DNA from: Linum tenue
Lineage: Eukaryota > Streptophyta > Magnoliopsida > Malpighiales > Linaceae
Length of the DNA stretch: 64,000 nt
NCBI GenBank assembly: GCA_946122785.1
Contig: CAMGYJ010000006.1
Span: 31,075,168 to 31,139,167 of the forward strand
Reading direction: 5' to 3'
The notes under the pieces are model-generated. The model worked only from the letters and a program-made list of their open reading frames with translations, was not told the DNA's origin and did no database searches. Shown piece by piece: positions 23,389 to 35,464 of this stretch. How positions within the stretch are numbered: the first letter of the stretch is position 1; each line of letters starts with the position of its first letter. The translations under genes and the position numbers were made by a program.

Positions 23389-24763
23389 AATTCCCCCACA
23401 CTTAACCGTTTGCTTGTCCCCAAGCAAACCTAACTCAAACCAATGCAACTCTCAAGACCTCTATAGCAACAAACAACCCGATCGTCGGTAGAAGATTTTC
23501 TAGATCATAAAGCAGCTTACGAGGTCAACTGGTCTTCTAAGACGTCCCCTATCTCTTTCAATGCGAGTACTAGACTCAAGCCAGGATCATTAGAAGAAGT
23601 AGAAGTAAGACAGTCAGTTCATGGATAAAGGGACTCACACCATTTACAACCAAGGACGCGTTGTACCGGGGTGCTCTTTCGCTTCATTTCACCATCGGAA
23701 CCCCTTTTCTCACTTTCATTTACATTTTTTTCTCTTTTTTTTTATTTGGCGGGGTTCCAACTGCATTCTTTTGAACGGTCGACCCTTATTAGTCGAGCAA
23801 GAGCAATTTCTGTACATCTGGCGCTCGCCAGAGTACTTCTTTTAACTCCTTTTCCTCAACTCGTGTGGAGGGTCAATGAAATTAAGGGGGGTCGGAAGCT
23901 CTATCCGTGCCCTTAAAAACACATCCTCGAGTAGGCAAACCGTTCAACGGGTGGAAGTTTTACTTGTACTAGAGATAGCTTAGCTTCACCTTGTAGGAGT
24001 ACCCCACTAAGGATCACTAAAATCTCCTCCAAAACCCGATTTTGTGCAATGAACGGTACCACACACGTTGGGCTTGCCCCATGTTTAAGATTTTGATGAT
24101 TTCGACATGGAGGACCAACTGCTTTTCATTTCTCACATGAGCACCCTATTCGATACACGAGTCCATAACACAATCCAAACAGAGTCAACATTACCACATG
24201 AATTCAACGGTCTTAGCTCCACTAATTCACAAAATCAACTGACACAGCAAAGAGCTAGATAGGAAAAATCTTATACTTCAACATCCTCCATAGTGCTACA
24301 CTACCTCCCTAGGTTGCACATTACTATAGAGACTGTCAATTCAAAGCATACTGAGCAGGCAATTTGCATGGAAACACGTAATTGGAGCCCTCAAATTTAA
24401 AAATTTGGGCAGTGGACTAGGCTCCAAGCACACAAACAGATCTAATGCAGTCAAAAGAGAAACATCCCCCCACACTTAAGTTCGACATTGCCCTCAATGG
24501 AGAAGAGGGAAGGATAAGGGGAACGATGTTACCGGTGTGCACGGACTGCATGAGACTGGAAGGGGACCAGTCTGAGTGAAAAGGACTAAAGAGGGGACCA
24601 GTCAGGGACACAGGCACAGCTAAAGGGAACAGAAAAACTCAAACATAATACGTTAGGTCCAATGGTCAGCCCAATATTACATCATCCATAACAAAAGAAA
24701 ACATACCAAAACCAAACCAGTTTGCAATCCGACCCAAAACAAAAGAAATAAATAAAAATCGTG
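23389..24763 (-). other. Copy B 3' non-coding region with hairpins and polypurine tract
   Basis: No ORF is conserved with the relatives. Visible structures are: a stem ggaacccc/ggggttcc (23697-23704 with 23751-23758) around a T-rich loop, purine-rich in the element strand; a stem ttggagcc/ggctccaa (24382-24389 with 24420-24427); and the conserved stem cattg/caatg (24486-24490 with 24495-24499) next to cttaag and a C-run, which is G-rich in the element strand. Confidence 0.75.
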
Positions 24764-24789
24764 ATGGGGTTGCCTCCCTACAAGCGCTT
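24764..24789 (-). promoter_or_regulatory. Conserved post-stop stem-loop, copy B
   Basis: On the minus strand it reads aagcgctt, then GTAGGG, loop AGGCAA, then CCCCAT. The stem is weaker than in the other copies (one A-C mismatch and a G-U end pair). It begins 45 nt after the protease stop. Confidence 0.7.
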
Positions 24790-24826
24790 CTTTACCGTCT
24801 TTTAGCTGGACGACCATGGTGGATAC

Positions 24827-27466
24827 TCAGAGGGGTGCAGAAACAGGTGACTTCAAGAGCGGATCCACGTCGCTCTTGAGGTACAGCTTCAGATGGTGAT
24901 CGTGCACCCGACGGGTGCAACCACTAGCATTGGTCAGCTCGACCTGGCCATCCGGCAAGATTCAGGCGAGTGAGTACTCGGATGGCCAGGGTGGTCGTGG
25001 TGCATGAAGTGGGACCAGCTCATAGTGGTCTCCACCTTTCTTCCATGCTGGCTTAGCCACCTGCTGCTTCGGCCGCCACTCCTCTTTGATCTTTTTGTTT
25101 GGCGGTGAGGCTGGAGGGAGTGGCGGAGAAGGCGTGAGAGGGGGATCCTTCAAAATGAAAGGCATAGAGGGATACACGACAGGCTCATGTACCTGGTCAG
25201 AAGTAGCATGCATAGGCGTGACAGCAACTATATCACAGTGATCCAATTCAGAAACAGAAAAAGTGGCATGTTCATTCCTAGCACGCAAGATCAATTTACC
25301 ACTATGCACATCAATAAATGCCTTGGCGGTGGCGAGAAATGGTCTACCCAAAATCAAAGGCACATCCACATCCTCATGTATATCTAGAATAACAAAATCA
25401 ACAGGATATGTGAATGCACCTACTTTAACAAGCAGATCCTCGATGATACCCCTAGGATGCACAATGGAACGGTCAGCTAGCTGAATGCTCATCCTAGTAG
25501 GGCTAAGTTAACCTAAGTCTAGCTTTTTAAACAACTTATACGGCAAGAAATTTATGATAGCGCCTAGGTCCGCCAAGGACTTGCCTACATGCATACTGCC
25601 AATAGTAAGAGCGATAGTAAAACTCCCTGGGTCCTTCCGCTTTTCGGGCAGCTTGTTCTGCAGGATAGCAGAACACTCCTCGCTCAGCAGCACTGTCGAA
25701 AGATCCCCAAGTTTCTTCTTGTTTGTGAGGATGTCCTTCATGAACTTGGCGTACTTGGGCATCTTCGACAGTGCCTCCACGAACGGCATGCTGATGTTGA
25801 CCTGCTTCAACATTGCCATGAACTTGGCAAACTCAGTCTCCAACCTGTATTTGTGCAAGCGAGTGGGGAAGGGAAGCTGGGGTACATGCTCCTTAACCAC
25901 TGGATGTGGCTTGGGAGCAGGGGCTTCCTTCTCCACCCTCACTTCTGCATCGTCGGATGGAAGTGCTGGAGCAGGTAGTGGTTCCTCCTGCCTGACGGGG
26001 CAGGTAAAGCCGATGTTGACTTGCCACTCCTAGTAAAGATGGCATCCAGCTGCTGGTGAGGCTCGCGAGGATTAGGGATGGTGGTGGCAGGCAGAGTTCC
26101 CGGTGCCCTGGTGTTATTCTAGCGGGCTATTCCTCCAATCTGATGCTGGAGGTCCTGCAATATGGCACCTTGGTTCCTCTGACCCGCCTCCAATGAGGCG
26201 ATGCTTTGGTCTATCCTCGTAAAATTTGCCGGGCTGGTAGTCATGAATGCCGCCAAAATGTTTTTCAGCTCCGTCATCTGATTATCTGGAGCTGGAGCTA
26301 CTGTTGGCTCAACATAATGGCGTTGCGGTTGTTGGAATGGTTGCCCCTGCCTAGGCTGGTAAGGCTGCTGCTGTGGAACTAGCCCTTGCCTAGCCTGGAA
26401 GGGCTTCCTCTGCTGAAAACCACCTGCTGGTGCTGGGAAACCTGGTGGGTTAGTGGTGTTGTTGGTATTCCAAGAGAAGTTGGGGTGCTGGCGCCAACCT
26501 TCATTATATGTGCCACTGTAAGGATCGAGGCGCCGAGCATTGGCGATGAAGGCCAACTGCTCCTGGGTGTAGAGGACTCCAGCGTAGCCTGGCAGTCCTT
26601 CACCAGATGATTCGAACTCTCACACCATTGACATTGAGCTACTGGAGGTACAGCCAAACCTCTGCCCAGAATAAGATTGTTGGGCTGCTTCAATGTCTGC
26701 ACCAACTCGGCGACCTCCCGCTCTAGCGCGAACCTGGCCTCCATGGCGTGCACACCACGATCCCGGGAATTCCTGCCTCTGGTGCTCTGCCCCCAGGAAT
26801 GATCTCTGGAAGCCAAGGTACTGATCATCTGATTCAGTTCGGGTGGAGTCTTAGTAAGAATATCCCCTTCTGGGCATAGAGACTCAATCACCCTCTGGCT
26901 TTTCGGAGAGAGAGCACTGTAGAAGTTCCCCACGGTGAATGCATCACTGAAGCCATGATGGGGAAACTGCCAGAAAAATCCCATGTACCGCTCCCATGCG
27001 TCACGAAGTGACTCGTCTGGCTCCTGGCGGAAGTGAGTGATCTCTCGCTGGATTTCTGTGGTCTTTGATGCCGGATACTACTTGTGTACAAACTTGTCGG
27101 CTAGATCGTCCCAAGAGGTGATGGACAATGGGGGCTGGGTCTCCAACCACCTCTTAGCATGCCCCGCCAGAGAATGGGGGAAGAGGTGAAAGCGGATTGC
27201 ATCATCAGGGACACCGTTCAGCTTGAACCCGTTCGTCAGCTGTAGGAAACGAGACAGGTGCACCCTTGCCTCCTCATCCTTCAAGCCATGAAACTGGACA
27301 GAGGATATAATGAGTTGAATCCAGCATGGCTTGATCTCGAAGTTGTTCGCTGGAATGGGCGGGTAGAGGATGACAGTCTAGCTTGCTATTGTCTCCTAAG
27401 TTGGCGACAGGTGCGTTCAAGCTCCGGATCCAACGGCAGTAAACCTCCCGACTGGCTACGGATCAT
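24827..27466 (-). pseudogene. Copy B gag-protease, disrupted
   Basis: It starts MIRSQSGGLLPLDPELERTC (27466). Capsid blocks include GFKLNGVPDDAIRFHLFPHSL, then WLETQPP...DDLADKFV and KTPPELNQMI. A zinc knuckle follows (CQWCESSNHLVKDC, CX2CX4HX4C, about 26580-26640), then a Q/P-rich linker. The protease contains ADLGAIINFLPYKLFKKLDLG (DLG in place of the usual DTG) and PLILGRPFLATAKAFIDVH. The frame changes several times, and stops occur, including one before the last 45 codons (24962). It is more diverged from copies C and D than they are from each other, so it represents a separate subfamily. Confidence 0.85.
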
Positions 27467-27590
27467 GCACTATCTGCACACAGTCAAGCAATGCAAACCC
27501 GTGAAGGCACAAGTGGGAAAGAACAAACAGTCAATGCGAAAATGAAAATGCTAAAGTAACAGAAATCACATTTCTTTAACAACTTAGCCA

Positions 27591-27608
27591 TCCCCGGCAA
27601 CGGCGCCA
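27591..27608 (-). promoter_or_regulatory. Primer binding site (tRNA-Asp), copy B
   Basis: The minus strand reads TGGCGCCGTTGCCGGGGA, complementary to the 3' end of plant tRNA-Asp, 6 nt inside the 5' LTR. This is the usual primer of Athila/Tat-lineage elements. Confidence 0.9.
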
Positions 27609-27614
27609 AAAACT

Positions 27615-28992
27615 TGACTCGCTCCTACCAACACTCTAGAAAATGGCCAAGTGTAACCACCTCCTAAAGCGTAGTATAGCGGGTTTGGGTTTTAATGTCA
27701 ACCCGGGTCCAAGATGTGCTGACTACTCAGTGAGTTCTTATTATCTAGCGGTGAAACTTTAGTGCAGGTCCAAACAAGCAAACAAACAAAGCAAAGTAAA
27801 AGGGGTTGTTTTCAAGTCGAGAGAGGTCACCTGGATATGGTTCCCCCTAGACTGCAGTTAAGCTGGATTGTAATTTACCAAGTTCAATTTCTATGATAGT
27901 TATACTGCGGGAGGTTCTTAAACAGTCTGAAGTCTCGACTAAAGGTCTCCAGACCTTCTTAATCTGAGTCCCCAGCGGGCGACTAACCTCCACCAGAGTA
28001 AACAGATTGAGGCCCTAGCAAACAAAACCTCCACTACCGAAGTAACTTCGGTACAGAATAGTGAATTGGCTCCTCGACTAAAGTCGCCAATTCACTACCT
28101 TCAATCAAGGGTGCTCTATCAACCTAGGTCGATATTCTCTTTCTAGGTTAAAGCAGAAACAACAAGAATTTGATCAGGATTCATGCCATTCAATTGAACA
28201 TAATCATATCAAAGAATCTGTACTTGGGTTCATACAATCAGACCTAACATACAAATCTAGGGTTCTTCATACGCAGGTGAATAAGAAAGTTACTCCATAG
28301 AGAGAGATGGGAAATCTAGCTCAGATGCGGAAACCATACTGTGAAGGATGATAATCTGCTTCTGGCACTCAATCGGATCTTCTCCAAGCTCAAGTTGGGC
28401 TCCAATGGTCATGGAGATCGATCTAGGACACTTGCAGAATCAGGTTCGTCACTTTCTCTCTCTAGGTCGCACTTTTTCTCTCTAAAACTCGGAACCCTTC
28501 ACTTGTGGCTGGAAATTGGGTTAAAAGCAGAAAATCCCGATCACACGGCCGTGTGACTTCCCCAGCTGCCCGTGTGGGTTGCACAAAACACGTCGTTTCG
28601 ATTAGTGGACTTCAGCCATCCTACACGGCCACAACCACACGGCCGTGTGAGTTCCCAGGCTGCCCGTGTGAGAATTGCCGAGCCTTCACACGGCCACCTG
28701 GGTTCCCTTACACTGCCCCTGTGATTTTTGCCCGTGCAATTGATGTCACACGGCCAGGTTACACGGCCGTGTAGGTTTTAGGCATGCCCGTGTGGCTCCA
28801 TCAGCTTCCCGCGAAATGTCCAATCCTCGTCGAATCGACCCCGAACTCGTTCTGAAGCCTTAATTCACGTACTAGGACTTGAAATATCACAAACAAGAAC
28901 AACCTAGCGTGAAATCGGCCTAAAAAGCGTGAATCGACGTTTTAAACGGCTCAAGAATAGGGGCAAAAACATGTGTAATCAATGGTCTATCA
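27615..28992 (-). repeat. Copy B 5' LTR
   Basis: 1378 bp and close to the partner LTR, with a short deletion near 28195 and scattered changes. It contains a 16-bp perfect palindrome TCACACGGCCGTGTGA at 28541-28556 among several half-sites. Confidence 0.9.
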
Positions 28993-29343
28993 GCGGTGCT
29001 TTGGATTTAATTTGTTTTAATTATTTAATTTGATTATTTAGAAATTTAATTAGTATTTTATTCTTATTTAATTGGTATTATGTTTCTTATTTAGTTTGAG
29101 ATTATTTTTTTCATGCCTTGGAAGGTTTGATTATGTTTTTTATACCTCTATAAATAGAGGGTGTAAAATGTACGAATTTTGTACCCACGATTTGAGTTAT
29201 CAATTACAATGAGTGTTTACTCGAGTTCCTTTAGAACGTGTTTGCTTAAATTCTCCTTTGAGGATTCGGGAAGTTTGAGTGTCTCTTATCAACTAGAAGA
29301 TCAAATCTTGTTGTGACAAGCATCGATGATACTGGTTGGCCTT
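28993..29343. other. Remnant of the LTR that hosts copy B
   Basis: AT-rich, with a TATA-like ctataaatagagg at 29148 and a leader-like segment after it. Together with 21851-21995 on the other side it was one sequence before copy B inserted, as the shared GCGGT shows. It looks like the 3' part of an LTR of unknown family. Confidence 0.45.
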
Positions 29344-31148
29344 TGATTCGGGTCCAATTGTACACATTTTGCCCCTCACCTCTTAACAGTTTGACTTTGC
29401 ATTTCAACCTTCCTCGACATATTTCACGCTAGGTTGTGCTTGTTTTGATACCTTTCAGGTCCTAGCACGTGTGGAAGGGTCGAAGACGAGTTTTGGAAGA
29501 TCGGAGGTCAAAAAAGTGCAAAAACCGAAGAAAAGTCCAAAGTCACCATGACAATTGCCCCATGATAGTGAAGCGCAGGCGTCCACAAACCAGCCGCAGT
29601 TCACGGTCAGAGCTGCGAGTTCATGGCCGCCAGGACCATGAATTGAAACCACAAACCGTGAACAAAGAAGCGTCCAGAGGGATTCCGGAGGTTACTGACG
29701 ACAAGGCAGTTCACGATCGCTAAGACTGTGAACTGTAAGCACAAATCATGAACTCCGGGAGTGAAGCGGTTCATTTTGGCCCACGACACTGAGTTCACGA
29801 ACGCGTTTAGGTGTTCACGGCCGTGAACTGGAACTACGAGAGTGAAGCAGTGCGTTTTGGCCCACGACACTGAGTTCACAGACGCGTTTAGGTGTTCACG
29901 GCCGTGAACTGGAAGGCCGTGAACTGGGCACGATCTCAGTATTAATGGAGAGCTGAAAGGAAGAAGAATAGAGAGCTTTAGGTAGGGTTTTAGTTTTCTG
30001 AATAAAGAGGTTTTTAGTGAGAGATTAGGGTTTCCCCTTCCCATTATAGAGAGAGAAAGTGACACTCAAAGGAGGAAGAAGGAGATTGGCCTCAATTCAA
30101 GCTAGGGGATTGAAGATTACTTCTTCTAAAGGGAGATTCAAGCAATAAGGGAGGAAGATTTCCACCTCTCCATGCTGCTTTCTTTCCTTTTTGTTGCTTT
30201 CTTTTGCCTAGCTATGGATTAGCCTACCTATTCACTTGGGTGTTGTAAATCCTAGCTACAATTATGTGAATGGTTGTATGAATGATTTATGTGTGTGGTT
30301 GTGTTTTAATCCGAATGTGGAGGTATTATTCCAGAATGATTGTGTTGTGTGAAAGCTAATCAATCTACTTGTCATTCTAATCTAGCTTAGAGAGGAGACC
30401 TCCTTAGGTTAAGAGGATCCGTTGGAGATGGGTGTTCTTGGGCATTTCATGCCTCGTAAGCTAGTTTAGAGAGGAAACCTCCTTTATCCAAAGAGGCTCA
30501 ATTCAAGCTGGGTTCCTTGGGCATTCAATGCTTCCTAAGCTAGTTTAGATAGAACCCTCCTTAACCTAAGAGGCTTTATTAGGAATGGTAGAGATGGGTT
30601 TCCTTGGTCATTTTATGCCTCCTATTCTAGGTTAGTTAACGAGCAAACCTCCTATTTTGCATTAGCACTTAGGGTTTGGTTGTGGGTGGCCGTTCGAACT
30701 CGAATTCAAGGGTGAAGTCTAATCATTCCTTAGTCGATAGGTTGAGACGGTCACATTAGTTGCTTGGATCGTATCTCATTCCTCAACCTAGAGGCTAACA
30801 GGGTAGCTTTGGCTGCTTTACTTCCCTACAGTTTATGACCCCCCCTAACCACACATGGTCGTTCGATCCTTCAAGTCGTAATTGCTAGCTAGGGGGAGCA
30901 ACACCCAGGTGAACTCTTTTCTCATTGGGACAACCTCGATTTACTTTACTTGCTTGTTTTCATATGTAGTTTCTTAGTTTTAAACCCAAAACCGTTTTGC
31001 TTGACAACAACTTAAGCTATTGAAGTAGGGGTACATGGACCGGCCCGGATTTGACAATTTAAATACTTGCTCTATACTGCAGCTGGCTAGAGTTTAAAAA
31101 CTTGGGCTATAGTCGGGATTAATTCGCGGTGTAGTTTTGTGCGAGTCA
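29344..31148 (+). repeat. Copy F 5' LTR
   Basis: About 1.8 kb, from tgattcgggtccaattg to gcgagtca. It contains a roughly 82-bp tandem duplication (about 29758-29922), each copy ending in the 16-bp palindrome GTTCACGGCCGTGAAC (29813-29828 and 29894-29909). Three to four units of 75-90 bp follow (about 30380-30660), based on 'ctagtttagagaggaaacctcc...gggcattt.atgcctc'. Confidence 0.8.
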
Positions 31149-31350
31149 AGTTTTTGGCGTCGTTGTCGGGGACCTTACGGTCCGTTATCTAGAAAAGATC
31201 GCTTAGTGTTACTCTAGCATTTTCTATCTTGCCTTTATGTTTTTGTTTTATGTTTCATGTGTGTTTTGTTTACCACTATTCGTCTTGTAAGGTGGTTTGT
31301 GTGTGTTTTGTCTTCCTTTTTAGTGATTTTGTGATTGTAGGTATTGGATC

Positions 31351-32727
31351 ATGGATCCTTATGATTTCACCCAAGTATGGGGGTATCCACCACCACCACC
31401 ACCCGAGAGCGGTTACCCTGGAACTTCATGGGACGATCAAGAAGGGGGGAGTCAAGGATCAGGATTCTACTACAAACCTCCCTTCCAAGAAGAGCAACCA
31501 TGCTCATGGCGATACCAAGAAGCTTCCCCATATTAAGAAGGTTTCCCTCCACAACTCGAGGTGAAATCCAAGTTCGAGTTGGCCATGGAGGCTTTCATGG
31601 GACAAACCTCAAGACCATGTGCCACTCCAGAACCGGGGCCAAAGAGCGAATTAGAGCTCATGGTGGAGCGATTTGATCAGGGCACCAATGAAGGGTGCTC
31701 TAGCATGGACCTCCCAATTGCTAACCCTCTTGACTCAACCTTTCTTCGGGAATCAGAGGAGCTCCTTCGACGCACGAAAAGGCTAGGAGGGCTTGTAGAG
31801 CAAGCATTTGCACAACTTACTCACAATTGCCTCCTACCATTGGAAGGAAAAAAGTAAGTCGGAGAGGCGAGCCATGAGAATTTTGGAACAGCAGGCTCCA
31901 GCATGGATTTCCAACCCCTCCCTCCTCTCAGTTTGACATTAGAAGAGAAGGTAGCACAAGCTACTGCATGCCATCACGTATCACAATTGGAAGAGCAAGA
32001 GGAGGTTGAACGAGCAATCAATGACAACCATGTGGAGCAAGACGAACTTACCCCGGAGAGCTCCCGTTGGGAGGATGAACAAGAAGGATGCATTGACGAC
32101 TCTCATCATTTTCTCCTTCCCGAGAGCAACTCTGAAGACCGAGTCACGAGTGTGGAGGAGCAAGAGAATCCTTTCTATGATCTAGCATGGCATCTTGCCC
32201 TTCAAAACTGTGCTTGAGGACCTGAATGGGAAGGAGAAGGAAGAGGTTGAAGAGGAGGAAGAAAGCATTGAGGAAGGGGAAGATCTTGATTGTTCCCAAG
32301 GGGCGGAATGAATTGAAGAAGGAGGGTGGTTGAAGATGAAGTTGAAGGAGCAAGTGGTATCCAAAATGGGGACGAGGTCGGGGTGGATGAAGCATCGAAA
32401 AGTTACAAGTGCTATGAAAGCTTTCCACCCGACCTGGATGTGCTTTTGGAGAAGGACCCATTTCCGGCTCTTTGCTAATCCAAGGCCAAACCATCGGGGA
32501 TCCCTCTTGGTGGATGCAATGGAAGCCAATCGAGTTTGCACTATATGGCATGGGGCAAAGATAATGAAAAAGAAAGAAAGAAGGAGAGGTCTCATGGGTG
32601 GAGCCTCATGAAAACTCAAGTTCACGTGCCCTCAGTCATGGATTCGTCCAAAGCTCGTGACTTGAGATACCACCTCACCGACAAGAACCTCAACTTCAAG
32701 GAGGTTCTTGGATGGACCGAAGCTTGA
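31351..32727 (+). pseudogene. Acidic ORF of copy F, unknown function
   Basis: It starts MDPYDFTQVWGYPPPPPPES, a proline-rich N terminus located where gag would start. It continues as E/L-rich segments (FELAMEAFMGQTSR, ELELMVERFDQGT, LRRTKRLGGLVEQAF), then a strongly acidic stretch (KEKEEVEEEEESIEEGEDLD), and ends LRYHLTDKNLNFKEVLGWTEA. Several stops and at least three frameshifts interrupt it (near 31535, 31855, 32218 and 32310). There is no zinc knuckle, protease motif or polymerase motif. I do not recognise the family. Its last stop lies 38 nt before the conserved stem-loop, the same relation as for gag-protease in the other copies, which suggests it replaces that unit. Confidence 0.5.
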
Positions 32728-32757
32728 AGAGAAACCGTCTAGCTTATGACGTAAAAG

Positions 32758-32783
32758 TAGTGCTTGTTGGGAGGCAACCCAAC
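32758..32783 (+). promoter_or_regulatory. Conserved post-stop stem-loop, copy F
   Basis: Reads agtgctt, then GTTGGG, loop AGGCAA, then CCCAAC (stem 32766-32771 with 32778-32783, six perfect pairs). Confidence 0.8.
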
Positions 32784-34120
32784 GTAGGTTTGTGTTTATT
32801 TTTATGTTAAAGTACTATTATTGTGAAATAACCTCGCCCTGCGCAAGTTTGTGTATTTGTTTTTGTCTCCTTGGAGCTCTCTCTCCTTCATCTCCGTCCA
32901 ATTCGGTCTCTACTTTCACTCACCAAGCTATGCGGTAACATCGTTCTACCACTTATTTTGCGCCATTGAGGGCAATGTTGAGCTTAAGTGTGTGTGTGTG
33001 GGGGGGGGGGGGGGTAGTTTATCTATTATGCTTCTGCGTGTGATTGATTGCTTGGAGCCTTGATGTATGCCCAAATTTGAAAATTTTGAGGGCTCCAAGC
33101 AATGTTTGCAAGATCAAAGTGGTCGGTTGTAGGAGAATCTCGTGTTTATTGGCATTGACCTTGAATTGTTGCATGCGATCGAATATGTCCTATGATGATG
33201 ACAGAGAGGTGCATTAGGATAGTGCAAAATTTTAGTTCTCATGTGTGCAAAAATGAATGGATGTCTTGACTCAATTACTTGTTGATTACAATTGCCATGC
33301 ATTGTGTTTTTATGAAAGTGGAATGAATGATTGGGTGACTTGGTAGCCATGTGAGTTTTGAGCCAATCGTCTTTTCTTGTGTGCTTAGATCTCTCTTACC
33401 ATGGCGAGTAACATCACAGTTGTCACTAGTGAGTATGAATTGTTGATTGTCTCGAAATATTTATCCCCTAGTCAACACCTTTGAGCCTTGTGACTTTGGG
33501 GGTCGTTCTCATGTTAGGAGCTTTTTGCTTGCAAGATTAATGGTGTTTGATAGAACGACCCCCATCCTTTTTTCCGTGTCTATACGTGTGTCGTTCTTGT
33601 ATCTCGAAGCTCTCGCTTTTGAGTTCCATTGAGGTTCTACGTAAGAGGATTGTGCGCGGTTCTTTCTAGGAATGAAAGAGAAAATAGTCATGTTGGAGTG
33701 AGTTCTTAGAGGAGAGCATTGGTTGTTAAAAGTAGTGTGGCAAGTGTTTAGCTATCTAGTACCCCCCTCAAAAAGAAAAGAAAAGGAAAGTAGAAAGAAC
33801 AAAAAAAGAGAAACGAAAAGGAGATAATAAAACGGGGTCAATAAAGTAGACAGTGCCACAAAAGATTCGAAGAGTATGCTCTAATTGTGTTTTCTTGGCA
33901 CTCAAGTCAGTGAAACCCCCACATTGTTTTAGAACTCCTTCACTACCAAGTCGAAATGTGATAGCAAGAGTAAACCGAGGAAGAGCGCTTAGAGGTAGTT
34001 CATGATGGGTGATAGGTTGGAAGGGAGAAGCAAGGTTTTCGGCCGATGCTAGTGGCCATTGTTTGTAAGGAAGGTTCTTAGTCGAAACTATAGAACCTCC
34101 GGGTTTAGGGTGAGGATGTA
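32784..34120 (+). other. Copy F 3' non-coding region with hairpins
   Basis: Contains the conserved cattg/caatg stem (32964-32968 with 32973-32977) followed by cttaag, a TG repeat and a 14-G run (33000-33014). A 13-bp perfect stem attgcttggagcc/ggctccaagcaat follows (33047-33059 with 33091-33103), then a 12-bp perfect stem gggggtcgttct/agaacgaccccc (33498-33509 with 33552-33563). A purine run lies at 33769-33825. Copy C interrupts it at 34120. Confidence 0.75.
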
Positions 34121-35464
34121 TGACACGCCAAAACACAACACCAAATTGCGACCAAGCGTAATCGCAGTCCGGGAATGCAGTAACAGGCAAGTTCAATTAT
34201 CAACCCGGGGTCTAGATCTACTGCTTACTCTGTGATTCTCTATTATCTAGCAAACTAGTTCGAGTGATTGTTGTTAAAAGCAAAAGCAGCAAGAAAGCAA
34301 GGAAATTGTTCGGTTTTCAAAGTCAGGAAAGAGTCACTCAGGATTGAGTCCCCCTAGCCCCTTATTTAGGTTCAATTGTAATTCCCTGGGTTGATTTACT
34401 GTTGATTAGACTGCGGAAGATCCGACAGTAGCTTGGAATCTCTTAAGCTGACCAAGCCCTCTCAGTCTAACTACCCGGCAGACGACTAGTCTTCACCGGG
34501 ATAGAAAGCTGAGGCTATGAACACAGAACTCCACTACTGGAATTGAGTTCCAGTACAAAACAGTAAACTGGCTAACTCTCGTATAGCCAATATCCTACTA
34601 TCGAATGAAGAGGCTCTAACAACCTAATCAGATTCTATCTATCTCAGGTTGCAGCAGAAATCTAAAGAAGATGATCAAACTCCAATCAATTCAATAAACA
34701 TGCATCATTCGATTAAAATCAAACAGTAACATCATCCCAAGTCATTACAATCAAATCCCTAACACAAGGAACTAGGGTTCTTCATACCCAAGTGAGAGAA
34801 GGGTTCTACTCCATAGAGAGAGAAGAGAAAACAATAATCGGATTAGCCATACTCATAACGATGAGGAAAATCTGCTCCGGGACGATGATTTCCACTCCTA
34901 TGACGATCTCCAAGCTCGATTCGATGAAATCCAGCTCTAAGACAGCTTCTAGGATGTGTTCTTCGTACTTTCTCTCTCTAGGGCTCTGTTTTTGCTCTGA
35001 AAACACGACTCTCTCACTTTTTGCTCCGATTAGGCTCTAAAACCAGGATTTCCCGACTCGCACGGCCAGGGTGCACGGCTGTGCAGATCACCCACTTGGC
35101 CGTGCAGCTCAAAATGCAGCGTATGGTTTAGTTCTTAGGCTTCTCACACGGCCAGGGTTGCACGGCCGTGCAAGGAATCCAGCCTGCCCGTGCATGCTCT
35201 CGCAGAATTCCGCACGGCCAGAATTTTCCTTCGCACGGCCGTGCGGTGCCATGGTCTGCCCGTGCAGCTTCCTTGAAATCTCGCCATTCGTCCGATCTTC
35301 GTCCAATCGACCCCAGACTCGCTCCCAAGCCTTCATTCCCGTACTAGGACCTGAAATATCACAAACAAGCACAACCTAGCGTGAAATCGGCCTAAAACAC
35401 GAGAATCAACACCTCAAACGGTGTAAGAATGGGGGTAAAAACATGTGTAAATGATGGTCTATCA
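34121..35464 (-). repeat. Copy C LTR1 (3' LTR)
   Basis: 1344 bp, TGACACGCC...CTATCA. It shares with LTR2 the variant 'ctaaagaagatgatca' (near 34663) and 'cttatttagg' (near 34360). GCACGGCCGTGC-type motifs lie at 35058-35272. The polypurine tract lies inside at 35465-35480. Confidence 0.9.

Larger units (their letters stand above)
21996..28992 (-). mobile_element. Complete non-autonomous LTR retrotransposon (copy B)
   Basis: About 7.0 kb, minus strand, with an exact 5-bp target duplication GCGGT (21991-21995 and 28993-28997). Order on the minus strand: LTR, tRNA-Asp primer site, gag, zinc knuckle, aspartic protease, 1.4-kb structured non-coding tail, polypurine tract, LTR. I found no reverse transcriptase (no xDD box), RNase H or integrase. 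The family therefore depends on enzymes supplied in trans. It sits inside older LTR-like DNA whose right part is 28998-29343. Confidence 0.92.

Noticed and set aside
27591..27608. tRNA-Asp gene
   Set aside because: Only the 18-nt 3' end is complementary; no cloverleaf around it. It is a retroelement primer site, as are 40609 and 50654.
29469..30065. Overlapping frames of up to 152 codons in the copy F LTR
   Set aside because: They arise from the tandem GTTCACGG-type repeats of the LTR and have no counterpart frame in the 3' LTR.
35058..35272. Regularly spaced CACGGCC repeats, at first glance like a CRISPR or satellite array
   Set aside because: Units are 8-14 bp with irregular spacing, occur inside LTRs, and the genome is a plant. 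They are LTR motifs.
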